Assembly: GCA_038523925.1 (NCBI GenBank) | Contig: JBCBIY010000002.1 | Location: 248,001-312,000, forward strand | Source: JBCBWG01 sp038523925 | Lineage (GTDB): Bacteria > Pseudomonadota > Alphaproteobacteria > Rhizobiales > Hyphomicrobiaceae | Length of the DNA stretch: 64,000 nucleotides | Reading direction: 5' to 3' | Shown here: positions 9,174 to 18,941 of the stretch, piece by piece | How positions within the stretch are numbered: the first letter of the stretch is position 1 | How the letters are laid out: each line of letters starts with the position of its first letter | The notes under the pieces: model-generated | The model's input: the letters and a program-made list of their open reading frames with translations, nothing else | Told to the model about the DNA's origin: nothing | Databases searched by the model: none | Made by a program: the position numbers and the translations under genes

Positions 9174-10526
9174 TCAGGCCGCATCTGCGCGGAGATCGTT
9201 CAGCCATCCACGCGCAAGTTCGCTGATCGCGTCAGCGACCGGTTCGTCTTCGATTTGCTCGATCGCCTCACCGACGAACGATTCCATCAGGAGCGCCCGC
9301 GCCGTCGCCTCCGGGATCCCGCGCGAGCGGAAGTAAAACACGAGATCGGGATCAATCTCGGCACACGTCGAGCCGTGACCGCAGACAACGTCGTCGGCGT
9401 AGATCTCAAGCTCGGGCTTTGAATCGAACTCACACGTGGGCGAAAGCATCAGCGCCTGCGCCATCTGCTTGCCGTCGGTCTTCTGCGCAATCTTGCGGAC
9501 GACGACCTTGCCCTGGAAGATGCCGCGGGCGGTGTCATCGAGCACGCCCTTAAAGAGTTCGCGGCTCTCGCACGCGGGCACGGCGTGATCGATCAGCAGT
9601 GTGTTGTCGATATGCTCGCGGCCGCGGGCGAGGAAACAGCCAGATGCATCAAGCGCCGCGCCTTCGCCGGCGAACGTCAGGAAGAGCTGGTTCCGCGCCA
9701 GCGCTGGCGACGCGGAGAAGTAGAACGGGCGATAGACCGTCTCAGCGCCGATGTCGGCGGACCATGTGCCGAGGTGGACCGCACCGCGATCGGTATTGGA
9801 CGAGACATGCGTGACGTGCGCGCCGTCGCCAACGGAAATGCGCGTTGCCGTATTGAGGACGGCACCATCGTCGGCCGTTGCTGATGCGTCGCCCACCGAG
9901 ACGATCGCCTCAACCAGCGTCACCTTCGCACCCGCGCCGACCTTCACGACGTTACGCGTCGCCGATATGCGGGCTTCATCGCCGCTGCGGACCTGCACCA
10001 GCATTATTGGCTTGGCGACGGTCGCGCCGGTTGCGATTTCGATCACCGCGCCGTCGGTTGCGAATGCTGTATTGAGCGCGACAACGCTCTCGTCGGCCTC
10101 GCGCTGCAAGGCGTTCTCGCCGGTGAGCACCGATGCATCGGCGGCCAGAGCCTCGCTCAGCGGCGTGATCTTGATCGCATCCGGCAGTTCGCGCGTCGAA
10201 AGTTCGGCGGAATAGACGCCGTCGACCAGCACCACGCGAACGGCCTGTACGTCAGCCAGCGGCCCGAGCGCTGTATCCAGCTTTGAGGCCGCAAGCGACG
10301 CACGATGATCTGGATCAATCATCCCGACAGACTTCAGGCGCGCGCGCAGGTCAGTGTACTTCCACTCTTCGACGCGCCGATGCGGCAGGCCGAGCGCCAT
10401 GAGAACGCCGAACGCCTTGCGCCGCACATCCGCGACGTCATCGCCACCCGGCAGCTTGCCGTGGACATCCTCAAAGCGTTCACCCAGCGCCTTTTCAGCA
10501 GCCGTTTTTGCGATCGCAACGTTCAT
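9174..10526 (-). CDS. sufD: SufD, Fe-S cluster assembly subunit
   Basis: 450-residue SufB/SufD-family protein forming the SufBC2D scaffold. The N-terminal RRVEEWKYTDLRARL helix and the C-terminal beta-helix signature are visible, including CGHGSTCAEIDPDLVFYFRSRGIPEATARALLMESFVGEAI. It starts at ATG 10526 with a purine-rich AGGGAAGG upstream. It lies 61 bases after sufC and 17 before sufS. Confidence 0.94.
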   Translation of the reverse strand: MNVAIAKTAAEKALGERFEDVHGKLPGGDDVADVRRKAFGVLMALGLPHRRVEEWKYTDLRARLKSVGMIDPDHRASLAASKLDTALGPLADVQAVRVVLVDGVYSAELSTRELPDAIKITPLSEALAADASVLTGENALQREADESVVALNTAFATDGAVIEIATGATVAKPIMLVQVRSGDEARISATRNVVKVGAGAKVTLVEAIVSVGDASATADDGAVLNTATRISVGDGAHVTHVSSNTDRGAVHLGTWSADIGAETVYRPFYFSASPALARNQLFLTFAGEGAALDASGCFLARGREHIDNTLLIDHAVPACESRELFKGVLDDTARGIFQGKVVVRKIAQKTDGKQMAQALMLSPTCEFDSKPELEIYADDVVCGHGSTCAEIDPDLVFYFRSRGIPEATARALLMESFVGEAIEQIEDEPVADAISELARGWLNDLRADAA

Positions 10527-10587
10527 GGGAACCTTCCCTGTCTCCGCAGAGCTTCAAGCGCGCCAGTCAGCCGGCGCGTGCGGCGCG

Positions 10588-11340
10588 TCAGGCTGCGCCT
10601 GCGAATTCGGCGTAACCGGATTTCTCGAGTTCGAGCGCCAGGCTCTTGTCGCCGCTCTTCTGGATCTTGCCGCGCGCGAGCACGTGCACCTGATCGGGGA
10701 CGATGTGGTTGAGCAGGCGCTGGTAGTGCGTGATGACGAGCATCGCGCGGTCGGGCGAGCGCAGCGCATTGACGCCTTCTGAGACGACGCGCAGCGCATC
10801 GATGTCGAGACCAGAGTCCGTCTCATCAAGCACGCAGAGCGTCGGCTCAAGCAGTGCCATCTGCAGAATTTCGGATCGCTTTTTCTCGCCGCCCGAGAAG
10901 CCGACATTCACGGGGCGCTTCAGCATCTCAACGTCGATGTTGAGTTCGCCGCCCTTCGCCTTGACCGTCTTCAGGAAGTCGGGCGTCGACAGCTCTCCCT
11001 CGCCGCGGGCCTTGCGCTGAGCGTTCATGGCCGTGCGCAGGAACGTGAGGCCCGCCACGCCTGGGATCTCAATTGGATATTGAAACGCAAGGAAGATGCC
11101 CGCGGCCGCTCGCTCTTCCGGCTCCATCTCGAGCACGCTTTCACCATTCCAAAGAATGTTTCCGCTCGTGACCTCGTAGTCGTCGCGGCCCGCCAGCACA
11201 TTTGCGAGCGTCGACTTACCCGACCCGTTTGGGCCCATGATCGCGTGGACCTCGCCCTTTGGTACGGTGAGCGAGAGACCCTTGATGATCTCGGTGCCTT
11301 CTTCTTCAAGTGAGACGTGCAGGTCTTTGATTTCGAGCAT
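10588..11340 (-). CDS. sufC: SufC, Fe-S assembly ATPase
   Basis: 250-residue ABC-type ATPase of the SufBC2D complex. The Walker A motif is GPNGSGKS at 36-43, the signature motif appears as FSGGEKKRSE, Walker B as LCVLDETDSGLDID, and the switch His as VITHYQRLL, all typical of SufC rather than of a transporter ATPase. It is separated from sufB by 1.35 kb holding three unrelated small genes and has its own upstream iron-box-like site at 11398-11414. Confidence 0.97.
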   Translation of the reverse strand: MLEIKDLHVSLEEEGTEIIKGLSLTVPKGEVHAIMGPNGSGKSTLANVLAGRDDYEVTSGNILWNGESVLEMEPEERAAAGIFLAFQYPIEIPGVAGLTFLRTAMNAQRKARGEGELSTPDFLKTVKAKGGELNIDVEMLKRPVNVGFSGGEKKRSEILQMALLEPTLCVLDETDSGLDIDALRVVSEGVNALRSPDRAMLVITHYQRLLNHIVPDQVHVLARGKIQKSGDKSLALELEKSGYAEFAGAA

Positions 11341-11397
11341 GTCGCAATAGGTTCCATAAGAGGGGCGGACGGGCGGCCTGAGCGCGCCATTGCGTAA

Positions 11398-11414
11398 GTT
11401 GGAATGGTTCTAAA
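11398..11414 (-). promoter_or_regulatory. Irr (ICE)-like iron box upstream of sufC
   Basis: On the minus strand this reads TTTAGAACCATTCCAAC, an imperfect match to the iron control element TTTAGAA-N3-TTCTAAA bound by Irr in Hyphomicrobiales. It lies 57 bases upstream of sufC. Together with its flank it shares TAGTTTAGAAC-N-ATTC with the box before sufB, so the same regulator probably reads both. Sequence match only. Confidence 0.55.
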
Positions 11415-11484
11415 CTAGATCAATCCACCTGCCCAGAGGCATTGGCGGGAAATTGGCGCTGCGGGCGCGCCTTGGGATGCGCGT

Positions 11485-11796
11485 TTAGACGCGGCGCGCG
11501 GCGCTGGTGATCTTACGCGTCAGGGCGCGCAAACCGATCAACACGAGCAAGAGCAGGACGAGAACGCCGCTCGGCGAGCCCAACGCGGCGTGCTCAACGA
11601 TGACGCCCGTCCGCTCCGGGCACGGCGGGGACAGATACCAGGTGCTGCCGGAACAGGTCCCAAACCAATGGCCCATGGGCGTGACGCCGGGCAGCGGCAC
11701 CGCCGAGCCGAAGGCAAGGACGGCTGCCACAATAGAAAGCGCCGGCGCGATCTGAGGGACCGCCCGGCGCCATAAACCAATGTGATTAGACGCCAC
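11485..11796 (-). CDS. small membrane protein of unknown function
   Basis: Not recognised. With a GTG start at 11796 it has about 103 residues: a hydrophobic segment (APALSIVAAVLAFGSAV), an extracytoplasmic loop with two Cys (GTCSGSTWYLSPPCPERTG) and a second helix (GVLVLLLLVLIGL) before a basic tail. The two Cys could form a disulfide. The frame remains open upstream to 11913, but that part overlaps the neighbouring gene. The chosen start overlaps that neighbour's end by 11 bases. No strong ribosome site is visible. It sits between sufB and sufC on the same strand. Confidence 0.5.
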   Translation of the reverse strand: MASNHIGLWRRAVPQIAPALSIVAAVLAFGSAVPLPGVTPMGHWFGTCSGSTWYLSPPCPERTGVIVEHAALGSPSGVLVLLLLVLIGLRALTRKITSAARRV

Positions 11797-12046
11797 CGCG
11801 AGCAGACCAGAACCGGTCGAACGCTGCAACGGCATCGGCCTCAGCGCGCTCGCGGCGCTCTGAATAGCGTTCTGCCTGCCCGAGCAAGAGTTTGACGTCA
11901 GGCTGATCGACACTGGCCGTCTTGCGCAGCTCTTCCGCCGCGACCGCTGCCCGCTCGGCCAGATCCTTCAAATGATCCGCCTCAGCTTCCGCTTCGATCC
12001 ACGACTGCTCGAGAACTGCGAGTTCGTGCATATGCTCGTCTGTCAT
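11786..12046 (-). CDS. small coiled-coil protein of unknown function
   Basis: 86 residues, highly charged and probably almost all helical. AEAEADHLKDLAERAAVAAEE and LLLGQAERYSERRERAEADAV have heptad-like spacing. A ribosome site GAGGA lies nine bases before ATG 12046. It has no Cys and no recognised domain. It is the middle of three unrecognised genes between sufB and sufC and overlaps the next gene by a few bases, suggesting a translationally coupled pair. Confidence 0.6.
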   Translation of the reverse strand: MTDEHMHELAVLEQSWIEAEAEADHLKDLAERAAVAAEELRKTASVDQPDVKLLLGQAERYSERRERAEADAVAAFDRFWSARGGV

Positions 12047-12163
12047 AGTCGCGCTTCCTCTTCTTGGCTGGCGTTGGCTCGTTTGCTCCGGCCCCCGTCC
12101 CGCCGACCTCTCTGTAGCTGGGATGTGCGACTGCGTTCGGAAACCCCGAACAGCGTTCGCTAA

Positions 12164-12523
12164 TTATTGTCGCACTCTTCTGCCTACACGTTTCGCGCCA
12201 ATAGGCTTGGTTTGCAAGGGGCGCGGGTAGGCAACCAACAGGCAGTCAGCGAGGGCGGCTTCAGTTTCCTTAAGCAAGTCAAGCTGTTCGGCGCTGAGCT
12301 TCGCAGGCTCCAAGAGCGTGGTTAATGCATCGTGGAGGCCCTGCGCCTCCTTGCGATAGGCCATCAGGTGCACGGAAAGGCGGTCTTCGGCGGCCGCAAG
12401 CTCGTGGGACGCATCTGGCGATGGAAGGTGCCAGTCGCCAGGGTCGAGCCGGGCGAGGGCTGCGTCGTCCAACTCCTGAAGCCAAGGAAACTCATCGACG
12501 AAGGGCTTTAGCTCTGCACGCAT
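12164..12523 (-). CDS. small soluble protein of unknown function
   Basis: 119 residues from ATG 12523 (MRAELKPFVDEFPWLQEL). This start has GGGAG seven bases upstream and is preferred over an in-frame start at 12589. The protein is predicted mostly helical and acidic, with a basic C-terminal tail (KRVGRRVRQ). It is not recognised. It follows sufB by 165 bases on the same strand. Codon use is ordinary for the window, so a functional gene is likely. Confidence 0.6.
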   Translation of the reverse strand: MRAELKPFVDEFPWLQELDDAALARLDPGDWHLPSPDASHELAAAEDRLSVHLMAYRKEAQGLHDALTTLLEPAKLSAEQLDLLKETEAALADCLLVAYPRPLQTKPIGAKRVGRRVRQ

Positions 12524-12688
12524 CAAGCAACTCCCGCACACGGTTCGGATGCGTCCACAGCCGGCGTCAGGTGTGGGCGGACCGGACAATCATGCACATT
12601 AGATTGCCCCTCATCAGCGCTCTGTAAAGATCGGCCGCATGAGAATGCGGCCGATCCAGCTTCAGCGCAGGGCCAGGCTGCCCCAAGC

Positions 12689-14158
<1,470 letters not shown>

Positions 14159-14242
14159 CCATCTCTCCCGGTGTGGAAATCGACCTGTTGGCTTGCCGCG
14201 TGCGCGATTGCGCGCTCGGCGGAAGGCGGTTCAGGTCGCGGT

Positions 14243-15373
14243 TCAATTGGTGGCTACGGTCTCGGACTGCGAGACGATCGCCTGCCATGTAGTTAAGAAT
14301 TGTTCTAAACTACTTTGAGTGGTCGTCCAACCCAGACTGACGCGGATCGCAGCCGAGGCGAGCGCATCGGGCATGCCCATGGCAGCCAACGCGCGGCTTG
14401 CGCCAATCTTGCCGGATGAGCACGCTGACCCCGCACTCACGGCAAATCCTTTGAGGTCGAGCTTGATCACGAGGGCGTCTGCGCGCGTGCCGGGCACGGC
14501 GATACAGGTCGTATTGGGCAGGCGGGCGGCCTTTGCGCCAATTGCCACAGCGCCTGGATGCGCGGCCAGCATCGCGGCTTCGAGTTCGTCGCGCATCGCC
14601 GCCAGTTTGGGGGCCGCCATGAGATCGTGCTTCGCAGCCGTCGCCGCGGCGCCGAACCCGGCAATGGCTGCCACGTTCTCCGTCCCGGCCCGCCGCCGCC
14701 GCTCCTGACCGCCGCCATGGGAGGCAGCCGTCATGTCAAACCCATCGCGGATGATCAGCGCGCCGATGCCCTGCGGCCCGCCCATCTTGTGTGCCGACAC
14801 ACTCATCAGGTCGAGGCCAAGCCCGCGAAAGTCGATCGCCACCCGCCCTGGCGCTTGGACTGAGTCGCAATGGCTGGCGACACCGTGCGCTGCGCAAAAG
14901 GCGCCAACCGCCGCGACGTCCTGCAGAACACCCGTTTCGCTGTTAGCAAACTGCAGCGTCGCGAGATCGCGGCCGATCGGCGCCGATCCGATCAGGACGT
15001 GATCGGCAAGCTGGCCGACGTCAGCGACGCCGTCCTCGTCAACGCTCAGCTTGATCTTTCGGGCATCGGCGGCCGCAATCGGCTCAAGCACGCTGTCGTG
15101 TTCGATGTCGGCGTGGAGGATATTGTCCCAGCCCCGGCTGATGACCCAGTTGTTGGTCTCCGTCGCACCGGACGTGAACACGACTTCGGCCGGGTCCGCC
15201 CCGCACAGCCGGGCGACTGCCTCCCGCGCCTCTTCGATGATCCCGCGCGCGGCGCGGCCCTCGGCATGCACGGACGACGCGTTCCCTGCCCGGTCGAGTG
15301 CTGCGACCATGGCCGCCTTCGCTTCGGGCCTGAGCGGCGACGTTGCGTTGAAATCGAGGTAGGTGCGGGCCAT
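14243..15373 (-). CDS. IscS/NifS-type cysteine desulfurase
   Basis: 376-residue PLP enzyme of the group I (IscS/NifS) type, distinct from SufS at 7882-9156. The N-terminus MARTYLDFNATSPLRPEA, the PLP lysine in SVSAHKMGGPQG, HGGGQERRRRAGTEN and the long active-site loop SAGSACSSGK with the catalytic Cys are all visible. The ATG at 15373 is preferred; the upstream open frame is Arg-rich and unlike the family. As first gene of the suf region it matches the sufS2 position in rhizobia. Its last 20 codons carry an embedded iron box. Confidence 0.92.
   Translation of the reverse strand: MARTYLDFNATSPLRPEAKAAMVAALDRAGNASSVHAEGRAARGIIEEAREAVARLCGADPAEVVFTSGATETNNWVISRGWDNILHADIEHDSVLEPIAAADARKIKLSVDEDGVADVGQLADHVLIGSAPIGRDLATLQFANSETGVLQDVAAVGAFCAAHGVASHCDSVQAPGRVAIDFRGLGLDLMSVSAHKMGGPQGIGALIIRDGFDMTAASHGGGQERRRRAGTENVAAIAGFGAAATAAKHDLMAAPKLAAMRDELEAAMLAAHPGAVAIGAKAARLPNTTCIAVPGTRADALVIKLDLKGFAVSAGSACSSGKIGASRALAAMGMPDALASAAIRVSLGWTTTQSSLEQFLTTWQAIVSQSETVATN
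14293..14309 (-). promoter_or_regulatory. Irr (ICE)-like iron box upstream of sufB, inside coding sequence
   Basis: On the minus strand TTTAGAACAATTCTTAA matches the Irr iron control element TTTAGAA-N3-TTCTAAA with one mismatch. It lies within the final codons of the cysteine desulfurase gene, about 134 bases before the sufB start. The codons here (AGT AGT TTA GAA CAA TTC TTA ACT) are rare AT-rich choices in this GC-rich genome, which suggests selection for the DNA site. Confidence 0.65.
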
Positions 15374-15548
15374 CTCGGCTCTGCATCGGCGCCACACCGC
15401 GGACTTGCACCGTGGGCGCGGCCTTGTGTTAAGGAAGCGCCGTGCTTTTCCTGACAACCCGGAGTGCGCGGCGGAATACGCGATATGGAAGTCGCTCAGC
15501 CGACGGTCAAGCTGCATCGTGCGGCCCGCTCAGAGCCTAGAGGACTAT

Positions 15549-16220
15549 ATGCCCGAACTGATTATCAACGGACCCGTTGGCCGCCTCGAAGCCCGCTACC
15601 ACCACGAGACGGCTTCCGACAGTCCCATCGCGCTGATCCTGCACCCGCACCCTCAGTTCGGCGGCACGATGAACAATCAGGTCGTCTACAACCTCTATTA
15701 CACGTTTGCTGAGCGCGGCTTTTCCGTCCTGCGCTTCAATTTCCGCGGTGTCGGCCGCAGCCAGGGCTACTTCGACAACGGCCCAGGCGAACTCTCTGAT
15801 GCTGCCTCCGCGCTCGACTGGTTGCAGATCGCGAAACCGGACAGCAAGGCCTGCTGGATTGTCGGCGTTTCGTTTGGCACCTGGATTGCGATGCAGCTTT
15901 TGATGCGCCGGCCCGAGATCGATAGCTTCATCTGCGTCGCACCGCCCGCCAACCTCTACGATTATTCGTTCCTCGCGCCCTGCCCGGCATCCGGCCTGCT
16001 CGTCAACGGCGAGCGCGACCGCGTGGTCCCGTCAGCCGCCGTCGCAGAGTTGTCCGTCAAGACGAAGGTCCAGAAGGGCATCATCCTGCATCACAAGATC
16101 ATTCCAGACGCGAACCACTTCTTCGAGCAGGAAGAGCACATGCAGGCGCTCACCGACTGCGTGGGTGAGTTCGTCGATGACAAGATGACGGAAATCCTGG
16201 CGAAGAAAAAAGACGACTGA
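15549..16220 (+). CDS. alpha/beta hydrolase
   Basis: 223-residue soluble alpha/beta hydrolase. The oxyanion region LILHPHPQFGGTMNN, the nucleophile elbow GVSFGTW (Ser at about 108), the acid in NGERDRVVP and the His in PDANHFFEQ are visible. ATG 15549 has AGAGGA just upstream. The gene is divergent from the suf cluster; this hydrolase next to sufS2 and tyrS is also seen in rhizobia. The substrate is unknown. The 175-base intergenic region must hold promoters in both directions, but no clear consensus stands out. Confidence 0.85.
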   Translation: MPELIINGPVGRLEARYHHETASDSPIALILHPHPQFGGTMNNQVVYNLYYTFAERGFSVLRFNFRGVGRSQGYFDNGPGELSDAASALDWLQIAKPDSKACWIVGVSFGTWIAMQLLMRRPEIDSFICVAPPANLYDYSFLAPCPASGLLVNGERDRVVPSAAVAELSVKTKVQKGIILHHKIIPDANHFFEQEEHMQALTDCVGEFVDDKMTEILAKKKDD

Positions 16221-16300
16221 CCCTGCGCAAACGACCAACGACGCAAAAGGCGAAGCATAATCGCCGCGATCAAAAAGACGACCCAACGGAGGAAACGACG

Positions 16301-17314
16301 ATGACGACCCTGTCCCGCCGGCACACGCTCGGGCTTCTCGGCGGCGCTGCTGCCCTGCCGCTGATCCCGTCGCCCGCGCTTGCCAACACCAAGCTCAAGG
16401 TCGGCGCGCTGCGCTTCACCAGCCATGCGGCAAGCTTCGTTGCGTTTGAGCGCGGCTACTTCAAGGACGCGGGCTTCGACGTCGAGTTCAAGTTCTTCCA
16501 AGCAGCCCAGCCGATGGCCGTTGCGATCGCATCCGGCGATGCGGACTATGCGGTCACGGCTGTCTCCGGCGGGCTCATCTCGCTTGCCGAGAAGGGCGCG
16601 GCCAAAGTCGTCGGCGGCGCGCTTTCGGAAGAGAAGGGCATCGACGGGCAGAAGATCCTTGCGTCCAACAAGGCTTACGAGGCCGGCCTGACCGATCCTT
16701 CGAAGCTCGGCGGGCGCACGTTTGCCGTCACGCAGACGGGTTCGTCCTTCCACTACATGGGCGCAAAGATTTCCGGCAAAGAAGGCGTCGCGGTCTCCTA
16801 CCGGCCGCTGCAGAAGGTTGGCGCGATCATCGGCGCGCTGAAGTCAGGCCAGGTCGATGCGTGGTCGATCGTACCGCACATCGGCAAGGCGCTCGCAAAG
16901 GGCGGCGCGGTCAAGATCATCGGCGACGTGGCCGACTATCTGCCGGACTATCAGGTGACCACCGTCTTTACCTCGGCAACCAATGCCGCCAACGAGCGCG
17001 CCAAGACGGAGGCCTTTTTGAAGGCCTTCTCGAAGGGGGCTGCCGACTTTAACGCAGCCCTCGTCGACAGGACGGCCGGCGACGACGCGATGGAGGAGAT
17101 GGTCAAGCTCATCCACAAGTACGTCTACACGAGCCGGCCTTACGAGAAGGCGCGCGGCAGCATCATCAACGGGGCGATGCGCATCAACGCGGACGCGGCG
17201 CTCAACACCACATCAATCCAGGACCAGCTCGACTGGTTCAAGGCCGAGAAGCTCGTCAAAGACAGCATCACGCTGGAGACGCTCGTCGACACCTCGTACG
17301 TGAAGACGCTCTGA
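16301..17314 (+). CDS. ABC transporter substrate-binding protein (NMT1/SsuA type)
   Basis: 337-residue periplasmic binding protein. It has a Tat-like signal SRRHTLGLLGGAAALPLIPSPALA at 5-28, then an NMT1/THI5-type fold (VGALRFTSHAASFVAFERGYFKDAG). The family covers binding proteins for nitrate, sulfonates, taurine and pyrimidine precursors, so the ligand cannot be assigned. An ACGGAGGAAACG ribosome site precedes ATG 16301. It is followed by the ATPase and permease genes of the same importer. Confidence 0.85.
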   Translation: MTTLSRRHTLGLLGGAAALPLIPSPALANTKLKVGALRFTSHAASFVAFERGYFKDAGFDVEFKFFQAAQPMAVAIASGDADYAVTAVSGGLISLAEKGAAKVVGGALSEEKGIDGQKILASNKAYEAGLTDPSKLGGRTFAVTQTGSSFHYMGAKISGKEGVAVSYRPLQKVGAIIGALKSGQVDAWSIVPHIGKALAKGGAVKIIGDVADYLPDYQVTTVFTSATNAANERAKTEAFLKAFSKGAADFNAALVDRTAGDDAMEEMVKLIHKYVYTSRPYEKARGSIINGAMRINADAALNTTSIQDQLDWFKAEKLVKDSITLETLVDTSYVKTL

Positions 17315-17353
17315 GGCTCGCTGCGCACTGCGCCCGGCCCGGAGGCGACCGAC

Positions 17354-18121
17354 ATGGATCTCGCGCTCGATGGCATCACGCACCGCTATGACGGCGCGGA
17401 CGTCGTGCGCGGGATCAACCTGACCATCCCGGCCGGTCGCATTGTCTGTCTGGTCGGCCCGTCGGGTTGCGGCAAGTCTACACTGCTCCGCCTGATCGGC
17501 GGGCTTGAGCGGCCAACCGAAGGCCGTGTCTTGCAGCTTGGCGACCCACCGCCCGACAGCTTGAATCCCCTCACCTATGTGTTCCAGGATTTTGCGCTGC
17601 TGCCCTGGCGCACGGCTGCCGGCAATGTCTCGCTGGCGCTTGAAGATCATGGCCTGCGACGCGACCAGCGCGCGGCCATCATCGCCGATGTGCTCGAGCG
17701 GACAAAGCTGTCAGCCTACGCCGACCTGCTGCCCAAGCAGCTTTCGGGCGGCATGAAACAGCGCGTCGCGATCGCCCGCGCACTCGCCGTCCGCCCGGCC
17801 GTCATGCTGATGGACGAGCCACTCTCCGCGCTCGATGCGCAAACCCGCGAACTTCTGATGGACGATCTCGTCAGCCTTTGGGAGCGCGAACCGTTCACCG
17901 CAGTCTACGTCACGCACAACCTCGCTGAAGCCGTGCGGCTCGGACACGCGATCGTTGTGCTGTCGCGACGGCCGGGCGAAATCCGCGAGGTGATCGATAT
18001 CGACCGTCCGCTTGGCGCGCGGACCGCGGGCGATGCAGACCTCGACAATCACCAGCGCGCGCTCTGGCAATTGATGCGCGATGAAGCGCAAGCCGCCGAC
18101 CGCGAGACCGTCAATGCGTGA
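17354..18121 (+). CDS. ABC transporter ATPase (nitrate/sulfonate/taurine type)
   Basis: 255-residue ATPase with Walker A GPSGCGKST, Q-loop YVFQDFALLPWR, signature LSGGMKQRVAIARALA, Walker B VMLMDEPLSALDAQTR and switch His YVTHNLAEA. The FQDFALLPW Q-loop is typical of the SsuB/TauB subfamily. It starts 39 bases after the binding-protein gene and overlaps the permease gene by eight bases. Confidence 0.93.
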   Translation: MDLALDGITHRYDGADVVRGINLTIPAGRIVCLVGPSGCGKSTLLRLIGGLERPTEGRVLQLGDPPPDSLNPLTYVFQDFALLPWRTAAGNVSLALEDHGLRRDQRAAIIADVLERTKLSAYADLLPKQLSGGMKQRVAIARALAVRPAVMLMDEPLSALDAQTRELLMDDLVSLWEREPFTAVYVTHNLAEAVRLGHAIVVLSRRPGEIREVIDIDRPLGARTAGDADLDNHQRALWQLMRDEAQAADRETVNA

Positions 18122-18935
18122 CGACGAGCCGGCGCCCGATGCATCGCAAGGCGTGCGCGAGGTCCCCTTCCGCGGCGGCGGCTTCCGGCCCGTGCGCGTG
18201 CGGTGGATGGGACCGCTCGTATTCATCGTGCTGCTGGCCTTCATCGAAGTGGGCACGCGCACCGGCCTTATCGGCAATCTTACGCTGCCGCGCCCCTCCG
18301 ATGTCGCAATGACGTTCGTCGAGCTCTGGCAAACAAACATGCTCTGGGCGCACCTCGGCCCGTCGCTCAGCCGCCTCGCGATCGGGACCGCGTTGGGCGT
18401 CAGCGCGGGCATCGGCATCGGCATCCTTATCGGCCTGTTCTCGCTTTTCCGCGCCGGCCTCGTCCCGCTGATCGCCGCGATCTTCCCCGTGCCAAAAATC
18501 GCGCTGCTGCCACTGTTCGTCATCTGGTTCGGCATCGGCGAGGGCTCGAAGTGGGCGCTGATCGCGCTCGGCACGTTTACGCCGACGGTGGTCGCAGCCT
18601 ATGGCGCCGTCGATAACGTCGACCGCTCGCTCATCCGCATGGGCCAAAGCTTTTCGCTGAGCTGGTGGTCGATCGTCTCCAAGATCGTCCTGCCGGGCGC
18701 GATGCCGGGCATCCTCTCAGGCCTCCGCGTCAGCGTGGCGATCGGCATCATCCTGCTGGTCGCCGCAGAAATGCTTGGCGCGGAGTACGGCGTCGGCGCC
18801 TACATCCTGCAGGCCGGATCGCTCTACGACCTCGAACGTTTGTTCGCCGGCGTCACCATCCTGTCCGTGCTCGGCGTCCTCACCAGCTCCGCCATCGGCC
18901 TCATCGAACGCCGCCTTCTCCACTGGCGCACGTGA
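18114..18935 (+). CDS. ABC transporter permease (SsuC/TauC type)
   Basis: 273-residue integral membrane protein with about six helices, for example WMGPLVFIVLLAFIEVGTRTG and ISVLG-type C-terminal helices. The EAA loop is seen as MGQSFSLSWWSIVSKIVLPGAMPGILSGLR. ATG 18114 overlaps the ATPase stop (ATGCGTGA). An upstream in-frame ATG at 18081 is less likely. It converges on ppc with six bases between the stops. Confidence 0.92.
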   Translation: MRDDEPAPDASQGVREVPFRGGGFRPVRVRWMGPLVFIVLLAFIEVGTRTGLIGNLTLPRPSDVAMTFVELWQTNMLWAHLGPSLSRLAIGTALGVSAGIGIGILIGLFSLFRAGLVPLIAAIFPVPKIALLPLFVIWFGIGEGSKWALIALGTFTPTVVAAYGAVDNVDRSLIRMGQSFSLSWWSIVSKIVLPGAMPGILSGLRVSVAIGIILLVAAEMLGAEYGVGAYILQAGSLYDLERLFAGVTILSVLGVLTSSAIGLIERRLLHWRT

Positions 18936-18941
18936 CGGGCC

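Noticed and set aside
7576..9336. 586-codon open frame on the plus strand over sufT and sufS
   Set aside because: It is antisense to two clear Suf genes, has no family likeness and an Arg/His/Asp-heavy composition typical of a shadow frame in GC-rich DNA.
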